A stretch of DNA of 64,000 nt, taken from NCBI RefSeq assembly GCF_003545765.1, contig NZ_QXIO01000002.1, positions 310,001-374,000 of the forward strand, given 5' to 3'. Below are positions 40,559 through 49,183 of the stretch, piece after piece (the first letter of the stretch is position 1; each line of letters starts with the position of its first letter). The DNA comes from Colwellia sp. RSH04. GTDB lineage: Bacteria > Pseudomonadota > Gammaproteobacteria > Enterobacterales > Alteromonadaceae. The notes below the pieces were generated by a model, which was not told the DNA's origin, ran no database searches, and was given only the letters and a program-made list of their open reading frames with translations. Both the position numbers and the translations under genes were made by a program.

Positions 40559-41326
40559 ATGATAATGACTTGGCTTAACAAAAGAAAATTAGGTTTATTG
40601 CTAGCAATAACTATTTTGTTCCATTACTCAAATGTTCAAGCCGCAAATATTGCTGATAACACCTCACCAGTAGTTACATGGAAAGTTTGGAAAAAAAATC
40701 ATCAAATTGAAGTAAGTTACCGTTCGAGCCTGATTAAAAATGATGAAAACATACCACTCCTTGAAATTAAAGCGACACTAAACGTTGACTCAAGTTTGTC
40801 AGCTTTTTTACTTTTCCTTCAAGATGTAGAAAACACCCCAAATTGGTTAGTTAATGCAAAGAAAAGTGAAATTACTCATCAAACTTCTGTTCAGGAAAAT
40901 CAGTTTTATGTTGAATTTAAAGGGTTTTGGCCGATAAAAGAAAGGTTACTATTTATTAAATCTCGTTATTGGCAAAATAAAGACTTGTCAGTAAATATTG
41001 CTATTGAGGATGCTCGAGACAATGTAATTTATCAATATTTCCCTAAAGAGAGCAACGATATAATCAAGGTAAACATCCATCAGGCTCATTGGAAATTAAC
41101 ACCTAAACTTCGAATCAACACGTCAATGAAAACAGTTAATCAGTTACAGATTGAATATCAATTTATCGCTGATGTAGGAGGTAATATCCCACAATGGCTA
41201 GTCAGACATTTTTCATTAAAATCAATATGGAAAAGTATGAGAAATATAAACCGACAACTGCCACAATCATCGTGGCAGCAGCATCATATCCCTCATATTA
41301 TCGAGTTATCTAATAAGATTAAATAA
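40559..41326 (+). CDS. Secreted START-domain-like protein
   Basis: 255 residues with a signal peptide (MIMTWLNKRKLGLLLAITILFHYSNVQA, cleaved near 28). The mature part resembles bacterial START/SRPBCC lipid-binding proteins: WKVWKKNHQIEVSYRSSL, ATLNVDSSLSAFLLFLQDVENTPNWL, FKGFWPIKERLLFIKSRYW, then IPQWLVRHFSLKSIWKSMRNI at the C-terminal helix. It probably binds a hydrophobic ligand in the periplasm. In-frame starts at 40559 and 40565 are both possible. It is a single gene, convergent with the FAD enzyme. Confidence 0.8.
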   Translation: MIMTWLNKRKLGLLLAITILFHYSNVQAANIADNTSPVVTWKVWKKNHQIEVSYRSSLIKNDENIPLLEIKATLNVDSSLSAFLLFLQDVENTPNWLVNAKKSEITHQTSVQENQFYVEFKGFWPIKERLLFIKSRYWQNKDLSVNIAIEDARDNVIYQYFPKESNDIIKVNIHQAHWKLTPKLRINTSMKTVNQLQIEYQFIADVGGNIPQWLVRHFSLKSIWKSMRNINRQLPQSSWQQHHIPHIIELSNKIK

Positions 41327-41337
41327 ACATGTTTTAT

Positions 41338-42999
41338 TTAATCACTTGCTACCATTGATAAAGCGATGGCCTCGGCAACTTTTATACCATCGATACCTGC
41401 AGATAAAATACCACCGGCATAACCAGCCCCTTCACCCGCGGGATAAAGCCCTTTTGTATTGATACTTTCAAAGCTTTCTTTATCACGCGTAATTTGAATA
41501 GGCGATGATGTTCTTGTTTCTACGGCTGTTAATGTTGCTTCATCCATTGAGAAGCCTTTTATCTTTCTTTCAAAAGCAGGCAGTGCTTCACGGATAGCTG
41601 CAACAGCGTAATCAGGTAATGCTTCACTCAAATCACAATAGGTAACACCGGGCTTATAAGAAGGAATTACGCTGCCATGTTCTCCTGTTTTTCTACCCGC
41701 AATAAAATCACCAACAAGTTGAACAGGTGCATCATAGGTTTCCCCACCGAGTATAAATGCCTTTTCTTCTAAACGTCTTTGAAAATCAATGCCTGCCAGT
41801 ACATTCGATGTATCACCGTCTTCAGTGTAATCTTTTGGTTCGATTCCAACGACAATGGCACTGTTTGCATTACGCTCATGACGTGAATATTGACTCATCC
41901 CGTTAGTGACAAGACGCTTTTCTTCAGAAGCTGCAGCAACGACAGTTCCACCTGGGCACATACAGAAGCTATATACAGAACGACCATTTTTACAATGATG
42001 TACCAGCTTGTAGTCTGCAGCACCTAATATAGGGTTACCGGCGTTTTCTCCAAACCTAGCATCGTCAATAACTGATTGTTCATGCTCGATACGAAATCCT
42101 ACTGAAAAAGGTTTCGCTTTTATAAAGACGCCTTGGTCGTGTAACATCGCAAAGGTATCTCTTGCACTATGCCCAATGGCTAATGCAATATGATTGGTTT
42201 CAATGTGTTCACCTGAAGCAAGCGTTAATCCAGTAACCTCACGGTTTTGCTGAATACTTTCGATGGGTTCGTCACTTGGTTTAGTATCGGCAAAATGAAT
42301 TTCCTCTACTCTTTGTCCAAATCTTACTTCGCCCCCTAATGCAATAATCTTAGCGCGCATTTGTTCTACCATAGTGACTAATTTAAATGTGCCTATGTGA
42401 GGTTTACTCACATACAAAATTTCTTCAGGTGCGCCGGCCTCAACAAATTCATTTAATACTTTTCTACTGTAATGTTTTGGATCTTTAACCTGGCTATAAA
42501 GCTTTCCATCTGAAAAAGTACCAGCGCCACCTTCACCAAATTGTACATTTGATTCGGTGTTAAGAATTTTTTTTCGCCAAAAACCAAACGTGTCTTTCGT
42601 TCTTTCTCTTACCTCTTTTCCGCGCTCTAATATGATTGGTTTAAACCCCATTTGCGCTAAAAGTAAACCAGTAAACAAACCACATGGCCCTAACCCTATA
42701 ACAACGGGGCGTTTATTCACATTTTTAGCCTGTGCGACGTACTTATATTCCATATCAGGAGTTAACTTCACTTTATTGTCATTGGCAAAATCAATTAATA
42801 ACTGTTCTTCATTTGAAGTTTCAACATCTACGGTATAAATTAAAATAATACTCTTTTTGCGCCTTGCATCATAACCACGCTTAAACACAGTAAACGAAAT
42901 AAGTTGCTCTTGATTTATTGAAAGTTTAGCTAAAATGGCTTGTTCTATAGCTTCTTCTGGGTGATCTAAGGGAAGTTTTATATCGGTAAGGCGTATCAT
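41338..42999 (-). CDS. FAD-dependent oxidoreductase, uncharacterised COG2509-like
   Basis: 553 residues. The dinucleotide-binding motif is VIGLGPCGLFTGLLLAQMGF near residue 98, preceded by an N-terminal domain of about 90 residues that is typical of this group. ESNVQFGEGGAGTFSDGKLYSQVKD and SVGFRIEHEQSVID are diagnostic, as are the C-terminal GEGAGYAGGILSAGIDGIKVAEAIA. The reaction is not known; the family is annotated only as NAD(P)/FAD-dependent dehydrogenase. It is divergent from a seven-iron ferredoxin gene 150 bp away, which makes that ferredoxin a possible electron partner. Confidence 0.88.
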   Translation of the reverse strand: MIRLTDIKLPLDHPEEAIEQAILAKLSINQEQLISFTVFKRGYDARRKKSIILIYTVDVETSNEEQLLIDFANDNKVKLTPDMEYKYVAQAKNVNKRPVVIGLGPCGLFTGLLLAQMGFKPIILERGKEVRERTKDTFGFWRKKILNTESNVQFGEGGAGTFSDGKLYSQVKDPKHYSRKVLNEFVEAGAPEEILYVSKPHIGTFKLVTMVEQMRAKIIALGGEVRFGQRVEEIHFADTKPSDEPIESIQQNREVTGLTLASGEHIETNHIALAIGHSARDTFAMLHDQGVFIKAKPFSVGFRIEHEQSVIDDARFGENAGNPILGAADYKLVHHCKNGRSVYSFCMCPGGTVVAAASEEKRLVTNGMSQYSRHERNANSAIVVGIEPKDYTEDGDTSNVLAGIDFQRRLEEKAFILGGETYDAPVQLVGDFIAGRKTGEHGSVIPSYKPGVTYCDLSEALPDYAVAAIREALPAFERKIKGFSMDEATLTAVETRTSSPIQITRDKESFESINTKGLYPAGEGAGYAGGILSAGIDGIKVAEAIALSMVASD

Positions 43000-43149
43000 C
43001 GTTTAAGATCCAAAATTGGCAAGAGGTAAAAACTGGCAGCATTTTACCTGATTGTATGTCAATGTGAAAACAAGAGATTGAATTTACTGTCAACGAAGGT
43101 ATGATGCAGCCATTTTGTAAACCAAATATCATTTAAAAAGTGGGTGAAC

Positions 43150-43482
43150 ATGGCATTTGTTGTCACTGATAATTGTATTTTATGTAAGTATACTGATTGC
43201 GTTGCTGTGTGTCCTGCGGACGCTTTTTATGAAGGGCCCAATTTTTTAGCCATTAATCCTGACGATTGTATAGATTGTGACTTGTGCCCTGTTGAATGCC
43301 CTGCTGGGGCAATATTTCAAGAAGATGAAGTCCCCGAGCACCAAAAGGACTTTATTGAATTAAATAAAGAGTTATCCCAAGTTTGGCCAAGAATAACCGA
43401 ACTAAAGCCCGCATTAAAAGATGCTAAAAAATGGGATGGTGTTGAAAATAAATTAAAGTATTTAAAAGTAGAGAGTGAATAA
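43150..43482 (+). CDS. fdxA: Seven-iron ferredoxin FdxA
   Basis: Electron carrier with one 3Fe-4S and one 4Fe-4S cluster, 110 residues, like Azotobacter ferredoxin I. The first cluster motif is [14 protein letters not shown] (CxxC-x4-CxxxCP) and the second [31 protein letters not shown] is strongly conserved. I prefer the ATG at 43150 (MAFVVTDNC) to the in-frame GTG two codons upstream. The C-terminal 40 residues are the usual acidic extension. It stands alone between the FAD oxidoreductase and a fructosamine kinase-like gene. Confidence 0.95.
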   Translation: MAFVVTDNCILCKYTDCVAVCPADAFYEGPNFLAINPDDCIDCDLCPVECPAGAIFQEDEVPEHQKDFIELNKELSQVWPRITELKPALKDAKKWDGVENKLKYLKVESE

Positions 43483-43549
43483 AGCTCCTTCTTGTTTTTA
43501 ATAATACAGCTATACTCTACATACTATCAATAACCTTTTGGTAATCGCT

Positions 43550-44455
43550 ATGTGGCAATGCGTTGAACAAGCGATCAGTATTGAAACAGCTCGCCCCTTT
43601 AAAATTATTCGCAAGGAAGCAATATCTCATGGCGCAGCAAGCTATGCTATAGGTGATTACGACCCTCCCCTTAACCTTTCATATAAAGTTTCCGATAATC
43701 AAAGAAGCTTTTTTATTAAACTTAATAAGAAAGAATGCTTAGCAAACTTCCAAGCTGAAGCGTATTCGCTGAAAAAATTACAAGCCCTCAATATCATCTC
43801 TTGCCCTAATGTGACAGGTATTGGTACCAGTTTAGATAAAAGCTTTCTTATATTAGATTATGTTGAGTTTAATAAAGCTAAGCCAAGATTTTGGTATCAG
43901 TTAGGTCAACAATTAGCTCAAGTTCACTATGAAACAAAACATGGCCAATTTGGCTGGCCTCATGATAATTTTATTGGACAAACAATCCAACCCAATAATT
44001 GGAGTAGTAATTGGCGAACATTTTTTGCTAATCAAAGAATTGCATGGCAATTACAGTTACTCTCTGAAAAGTCAGTGCTTATTGGTGACATTGATCATAT
44101 TGCACAAACTTGTCATGACGCGCTTCTTCATCATAACGTCGAACCCTGTCTAGTACATGGTGATTTATGGCAGGGTAATACTGGTTTCACAGCAAATACA
44201 GCAATGATATTCGATCCTGCAAGTTATTATGGTGACAGAGAGGTAGATATTGCCATGACTGAATTATTTGGTCATTTCCCCCGAGATTTTTATCGTGGCT
44301 ATCAAGCAGAATATCCCTTAGATGCAGGTTATGAGCAAAGAAAACTGATTTATAATTTTTATCACATTTTAAATCATGCCAACATATTTGGTGGTTTTTA
44401 TGTTGAACAAGCAAAAGCAATGCTAAACCGAATTATGGCACTACAGTTACATTAA
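43550..44455 (+). CDS. Fructosamine kinase family protein
   Basis: Kinase-like fold of the FN3K/aminoglycoside phosphotransferase group, about 301 residues from the ATG at 43550 (an in-frame TTG lies at 43538). The catalytic loop is LVHGDLWQGNTGF near residue 202, with D and N as expected, and the metal-binding segment is IFDPASYYGDREVDIAMTELFG. The N-terminal FFIKLNK carries the nucleotide lysine. The family phosphorylates ketosamines (protein deglycation); bacterial members such as E. coli YniA are less well defined. No partner gene is seen. Confidence 0.9.
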   Translation: MWQCVEQAISIETARPFKIIRKEAISHGAASYAIGDYDPPLNLSYKVSDNQRSFFIKLNKKECLANFQAEAYSLKKLQALNIISCPNVTGIGTSLDKSFLILDYVEFNKAKPRFWYQLGQQLAQVHYETKHGQFGWPHDNFIGQTIQPNNWSSNWRTFFANQRIAWQLQLLSEKSVLIGDIDHIAQTCHDALLHHNVEPCLVHGDLWQGNTGFTANTAMIFDPASYYGDREVDIAMTELFGHFPRDFYRGYQAEYPLDAGYEQRKLIYNFYHILNHANIFGGFYVEQAKAMLNRIMALQLH

Positions 44456-44561
44456 GGCATTAGCACAGTAATTATCGATTAAACACGTGGCAGAATATTA
44501 GAAAAGAATCATACTTGTTGTGAAGTTTAAGATAAAAGTTGACGTTTGTAAGGAGGAAATT

Positions 44562-44768
44562 ATGCAACCTAAATTAAGTGAACAGCGCATATCTTGCCCG
44601 CATTGTGGTCATCATATACATACGACGATTGACTCATCTGCTGGTGATCAAAACTACTACGATGAATGCCCAGCTTGTTGTAAAGAAATTCATTATAATC
44701 TTCATATAGATGAGTATCACCAAAAAATTCAACTCGCGGTTGATAGTGATGACGAGCAAGTTTTTTAA
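44562..44768 (+). CDS. CPXCG motif-containing cysteine-rich protein
   Basis: A small protein of 68 residues, starting at the ATG at 44562 just after a very strong AAGGAGGAAATT ribosome-binding site (the frame itself opens at 44520). Two CPxC pairs, ISCPHCGHHI and DECPACCKEI, form a likely zinc ribbon. Members of this family are short and of unknown function. The acidic C-terminus (VDSDDEQVF) is typical. The strong ribosome-binding site decides the start. Confidence 0.88.
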   Translation: MQPKLSEQRISCPHCGHHIHTTIDSSAGDQNYYDECPACCKEIHYNLHIDEYHQKIQLAVDSDDEQVF

Positions 44769-44901
44769 TAAGTTATGTTAATTATTGTACTGGGCTTGTT
44801 TGATGTTTGTTTCTTGACTATGATGCAGCCTTATAAATACTTGACGGTATAATTATCAAGGTGTTTTCTCGTTTTCATTCCTCCCTAAATAAGCTTACTT
44901 A

Positions 44902-46263
44902 ATGAACATTTCTGCATTTAAAACCCATACTAAAAGCTTATTAAAGCTCACCTACCCCATTTTAGTTGCCCAACTCATTCAAAATTTAATGGGCTTTGTT
45001 GATATTGTTATGGCTGGTCGAGTTAGTGCCACTGATTTAGCCGCGGTTGCCGTTGCTAATAGCATCTGGTTACCACTTATACTGACTGTTTACGGTGTAA
45101 TTATGGCTCTAGCTGCGATTGTGTCTCAACTTGCTGGAGGAAAAAAGTATAACGATGTTGTTGAACAAACCTATCAAACTGCTTGGATAGCGCTTTCTTT
45201 TGGCCTAGTCCTTATTGGATTATATTATTTACTCGCCCCCATCATCTTGCCATTAGTCACTTTAGAAAGTGACTTAACAGCATTAATGTTTGATTATTTG
45301 GGTTTTATTGTCTGGGGAGCGCCTGGATATTGCCTATATTTAGTATTGCGAAATTATTCAGAAGGCATGTCTTACACTAAACCCACCATGTTAATTAGTT
45401 TAATTGGCTTATTAGTTAACATACCCGCTAACTACATTTTTATTTATGGAAAGTTAGGTGTGCCAGCTTTAGGCGGTGCAGGTTGCGGTGTAGCAACTGC
45501 ATTAGTATATTGGGCGATGTTTATTAGCATGTTAACTTATTGTGCTTTATCCAATATATTAAAAAAAGCCAACTTGTTTTCAACATTTTATTGGCCAAAC
45601 TTTTCAGAAATTAAAATCATTTTAGCTTTAGGTATCCCTATCGCTTTATCTTTACTATTTGAAGTAAGTTTATTCTCAGTCGTCGCCATTATTCTCGTTC
45701 CGTTTGGCGCTGAAATTGTAGCGAGCCATCAAATTGCCTTAAACTTTACCTCGCTAATATTTATGGTGCCACTAAGCATAGCAATGGCGGCAACCATTAA
45801 AGTGGGGTTTGCTGTTGGCGAGAATAACCTTAAAGAGGCAAAAAGTTATTGTTCATACGCGATAATATTAGGGCTTATACTCGCTTTATTTACTGCCTTT
45901 ATAACGGTGGTGTTTAGACATCATATTGCGGGAGTTTATAGTACAGAAAATGCCGTAGTAGAATTAGCGGCAAGTTTAATATTGCTCAGTACTCTCTATC
46001 AATTTTCTGACACCATTCAGGTTGTGTCGGCAGGCGCCCTTCGCGGTTATAAAGACACCAAATCCATTTTATATATTACTTTAGTCTCTTATTGGTTTGT
46101 TGGTTTAACTGTTGGTGTTGTATTAGGTATAACAGATTGGATAGTCCCCAAAATGGGACCTTATGGTTTTTGGATAGGTTTTATCGTCGGTTTAACAACT
46201 GCAGCTATCTTACTTTCATGGCGGTTAAGAGTCATTCAAAAAAGATTTGAGCTGTCAACTTAA
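44902..46263 (+). CDS. norM: MATE family multidrug efflux pump NorM
   Basis: Na+-coupled exporter, 453 residues, twelve helices. LTYPILVAQLIQNLMGFVDIVMAGRVSATDLAAVAV is the classic NorM opening, with the cation-site aspartate in helix 1 (FVDIVMAG). GGAGCGVATALVYWAMF and LRGYKDTKSILYITLVSYW are also NorM-like. It is closer to the Vibrio NorM subgroup than the MATE gene at 10831, which is of the DinF/MepA-like kind. It is a single gene. Confidence 0.93.
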   Translation: MNISAFKTHTKSLLKLTYPILVAQLIQNLMGFVDIVMAGRVSATDLAAVAVANSIWLPLILTVYGVIMALAAIVSQLAGGKKYNDVVEQTYQTAWIALSFGLVLIGLYYLLAPIILPLVTLESDLTALMFDYLGFIVWGAPGYCLYLVLRNYSEGMSYTKPTMLISLIGLLVNIPANYIFIYGKLGVPALGGAGCGVATALVYWAMFISMLTYCALSNILKKANLFSTFYWPNFSEIKIILALGIPIALSLLFEVSLFSVVAIILVPFGAEIVASHQIALNFTSLIFMVPLSIAMAATIKVGFAVGENNLKEAKSYCSYAIILGLILALFTAFITVVFRHHIAGVYSTENAVVELAASLILLSTLYQFSDTIQVVSAGALRGYKDTKSILYITLVSYWFVGLTVGVVLGITDWIVPKMGPYGFWIGFIVGLTTAAILLSWRLRVIQKRFELST

Positions 46264-46438
46264 GCCATAAGAAAATGTATTTATAAACCTATGGTAAACT
46301 TCGCATAAAAAGCAGACATTTCGACGCTTATATGAACAACTAAAACGATTTTTTGCTTATTCTACTGAAAACTACTTGCAAGCAACATTGGCAGAAGCTA
46401 ACATAGCGCCCGTTGATTAAGTCAATCAGATATATTAT

Positions 46439-46515
46439 ACGTCCGTAGCTCAGTTGGTTAGAGCGCATCCTTGACATGGATGAGGTCGGTGATTCAAATT
46501 CACTCGGACGTACCA
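46439..46515 (+). tRNA. tRNA-Val (GAC)
   Basis: A 77-nt cloverleaf with encoded CCA. Acceptor ACGTCCG/CGGACGT, D-arm GCTC..GAGC, anticodon arm CATCC-TTGACAT-GGATG with anticodon GAC, and T-arm GTGA..TCAC. Single copy, between norM and the gene at 46670. Confidence 0.96.
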
Positions 46516-46669
46516 CTCTCTTTATTTCAAACTCCATGTCCCTCAAACTTCTACATACATTATTTTTACAGTGTTGTTAAGTTGAACTAAGCAATAACGA
46601 TTAAAACAATACTTTGTTATTTATTGATAGCTGATATAATTCAAAGGGTCTTTTCTTAAGGTTTTATAA

Positions 46670-47155
46670 ATGAACTATCTTCCTATTGAACAATTAAAGA
46701 ATGCTTGGGTTTTCAAGCATAAAAGCCTACCTATTGCTGAAGCTGATTTAATAAAAATTAAGCCTATGACAATACAACGTTCAACTGTGCTATGGGATAC
46801 CTTTATCAGTAAAAAGGCTGATCACCCTGATTTTTTTCAAAAAGGTGACTGGGCTTTCGATAAGAGCAACTGGATAGAGCAAGGGAAATGGGAAGGCATT
46901 TGGGATGGTGACGAGCCAGATTTACCTACCTTAATTACTGACCATTTAGCTTGGGATAATAACACGGTGGTTTATTTCTGTAGTGACAGAAACCTTGTTA
47001 TAGAAACAACTTGGCAAATATTTAAACAATACTGGAAGAACTTTCTTTTCATGGATGATGGCACCATCCTTTTCGGTAAAAAGCGCAACGAAGCAGTGCA
47101 ATTTAATAACACGGGCTATTTTAAAATAGGCAACAAACCTCACATTAACTTATAG
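46670..47155 (+). CDS. DUF2947-type conserved protein
   Basis: 161 residues, soluble, tryptophan-rich, without signal peptide. The opening (YLPIEQLKNAWVFKHKSLPIAEADLIKIKPM) and the central GKWEGIWDGDEPDLP match my memory of the DUF2947 family of Vibrio and Shewanella, whose function is unknown. It ends 2 bp before the rlmF start, so the two are probably co-translated. That coupling to an rRNA methyltransferase is the only functional hint. Confidence 0.75.
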   Translation: MNYLPIEQLKNAWVFKHKSLPIAEADLIKIKPMTIQRSTVLWDTFISKKADHPDFFQKGDWAFDKSNWIEQGKWEGIWDGDEPDLPTLITDHLAWDNNTVVYFCSDRNLVIETTWQIFKQYWKNFLFMDDGTILFGKKRNEAVQFNNTGYFKIGNKPHINL

Positions 47156-47157
47156 TT

Positions 47158-48099
47158 ATGACTAAGCAAACAGTAATTAATAAAACGAATCTCCACCCTA
47201 GAAACCTTCATAATAATGGTTATGACTTTACTTTACTGTGCAACACATTACCTGAATTAAAGCCCTTATTAATTACTAACAAATATAATAATCAACTAAC
47301 CATAGATTTTAGTGATAGCAATTCGGTAAAAGCATTAAATCATGCGTTACTCAAATTCCATTATCACATAAAAAGTTGGAATATTCCTGAGCAAAACTTG
47401 TGCCCTGCAATTCCTGGACGAGTTGATTACATACACTATTTACAGGATTTGTTATCGAGTACTAATTTACCTTCTGCCTTTAAAGATAAAAGTATTGTCG
47501 TTCTTGATGTTGGAACTGGTGCAAGTTGTATATATCCTCTGCTTGGTCACCAAGTATATGGATGGCATTTTATTGCGTCTGATATAGACTCAAATTCAAT
47601 TAATAATGCAAAGAGTATTCTTCAATGCAATGTACCTCTAGTTGATTCTATTGATTGTCGATTGCAATCAGATCATAAAAATTTTTTTAATGGGATCATA
47701 AAACAAGATGAAATAATTCATATGACTTTATGTAATCCGCCCTTTCATAAATCACTTAAAGAAGCCAATCAAGGCAGCCAGAACAAATGGCAGAATTTAG
47801 CAAAATCAAACACTACTGCTAGCAAACAAAGCAAAGGTTCAACTAAACTAAATTTTTCCGGACAAAAAGCAGAGCTTTGGTGTGAGGGCGGAGAGTTAGC
47901 TTTTATTCGTAATATGATAAAAGAAAGTAAACAATTCAAAAACCAAGTGTATTGGTTTACTTGCTTAATCTCTCAAAAAGATAATTTATTCTTAATTAAA
48001 CAAGCAATTAAAAAAGCAAATGCCAATCAAGTAAAAGTGATTAAAATGGCACAAGGCAACAAGACAAGCCGCTTTATTGCATGGAGTTACTTTCATTGA
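47158..48099 (+). CDS. rlmF: 23S rRNA (adenine(1618)-N(6))-methyltransferase RlmF
   Basis: Methylates A1618 of 23S rRNA. It has 313 residues. It begins with the family's LHPRNLHNNGYDFTLLCNTLPELKPLL. The SAM-binding motif is VLDVGTGASCIYPLLG near residue 118, and the N6-adenine active-site motif is CNPPFHKS near residue 196. GGELAFIRNMIKES also fits. Translationally close to the DUF2947 gene (2 bp). Confidence 0.95.
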   Translation: MTKQTVINKTNLHPRNLHNNGYDFTLLCNTLPELKPLLITNKYNNQLTIDFSDSNSVKALNHALLKFHYHIKSWNIPEQNLCPAIPGRVDYIHYLQDLLSSTNLPSAFKDKSIVVLDVGTGASCIYPLLGHQVYGWHFIASDIDSNSINNAKSILQCNVPLVDSIDCRLQSDHKNFFNGIIKQDEIIHMTLCNPPFHKSLKEANQGSQNKWQNLAKSNTTASKQSKGSTKLNFSGQKAELWCEGGELAFIRNMIKESKQFKNQVYWFTCLISQKDNLFLIKQAIKKANANQVKVIKMAQGNKTSRFIAWSYFH

Positions 48100-48138
48100 A
48101 CACTGTAGCAAGTATAGCGATAGTGTCTGTCACAATGA

Positions 48139-48921
48139 CTACTTACTTTCTCCTGCAATAGACTCACCTAAACAAAAAAGTTGCCATTGTTGAGGTGCCA
48201 TTTTGTTCCATGTTTCATCATCTGTAAGCGGTTTTGTCGCAATAACAGTTACCACGTCATTTGGTGTTGTTTCTTTTTGAAAATCAACAGCCATTTCTGC
48301 ATCAATTAAGCTAGCTTGACCAAAGGGTGCACGACGGGTTAAGTAATGTAAATTATTAGAACAATAGGCAAAAAGCGATTCCCCATCAGTAATAATAATA
48401 TTCGCTACACCGAGAGCATCGATTTTACGGCTTAATTTGGCAATAAAGCTAAACAACACTATTTTATCTGGCTCTTGTGCACCAAACTCAATATGAAGCT
48501 GATCTAATATCCAGCAAAATGCATGTTCACTATCAGTTGTACCAATTGGCAGGTGCAACTTAACAGGTAACTCATTTTTAAAATCTTTTAATTGCCCATT
48601 ATGGGCATAAGTCCAATTTTTACCCCACATTTGACGAATAAAAGGGTGAGTGTTTTCTAAACAAACGGCACCTGAATTTGCTTGCCTTATATGACAAACT
48701 ACCGCTTCGCTTTTCATTGGATACTTTGTTACTAACTCTGCTATCGGTGACTGAGCACTAGGCATTGGATCTTTAAAACTACGACACCCTTTACCTTCAT
48801 AAAAGGTAACGCCCCAACCATCGCTATGAGGCCCTGTATTCCCTCCCCTTTGCATTAAACCACTAAAACTAAAGCAAATATCCGTTGGTACATTTGCTGA
48901 CATGGCAAGAAGCTCACACAT
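48139..48921 (-). CDS. Class II glutamine amidotransferase, YafJ type
   Basis: 260 residues. Cys2 after the initiator Met (MCELLAMSANVP) is the N-terminal nucleophile of the Ntn amidotransferases. PHSDGWGVTFYEGKG, CHIRQANSGAVCLENTHPF and WTYAHNGQL are the glutamine-binding blocks. It has only the glutaminase domain, with no synthase domain, and the acceptor substrate of YafJ-like proteins is unknown. It is convergent with rlmF. Confidence 0.92.
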   Translation of the reverse strand: MCELLAMSANVPTDICFSFSGLMQRGGNTGPHSDGWGVTFYEGKGCRSFKDPMPSAQSPIAELVTKYPMKSEAVVCHIRQANSGAVCLENTHPFIRQMWGKNWTYAHNGQLKDFKNELPVKLHLPIGTTDSEHAFCWILDQLHIEFGAQEPDKIVLFSFIAKLSRKIDALGVANIIITDGESLFAYCSNNLHYLTRRAPFGQASLIDAEMAVDFQKETTPNDVVTVIATKPLTDDETWNKMAPQQWQLFCLGESIAGESK

Positions 48922-49183
48922 AAAATTAAATACCTATATTTTTCAGAGGGTTAATTATATCAAAAAATGACTCAGTTACTCATCAATAGAATAAAATCAA
49001 TCAAAAAAGACAAACCAAATAACTCACGTTATTAACTTAGTAAAAATATAATTTACTATCTTAAACTAAATGTTCTATAAATAGAGTATAACATTCAGAA
49101 AATATGATTAAAATTCAATTACTTTAATTTTAGTTTAATACATTAATCAATATGATTAAGTCAGTTTATATAAAGGAATAAAT

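Noticed and set aside
46340..46546. Open frame of 68 codons on the - strand
   Set aside because: It runs across the tRNA-Val gene at 46439-46515 and has no recognisable product.
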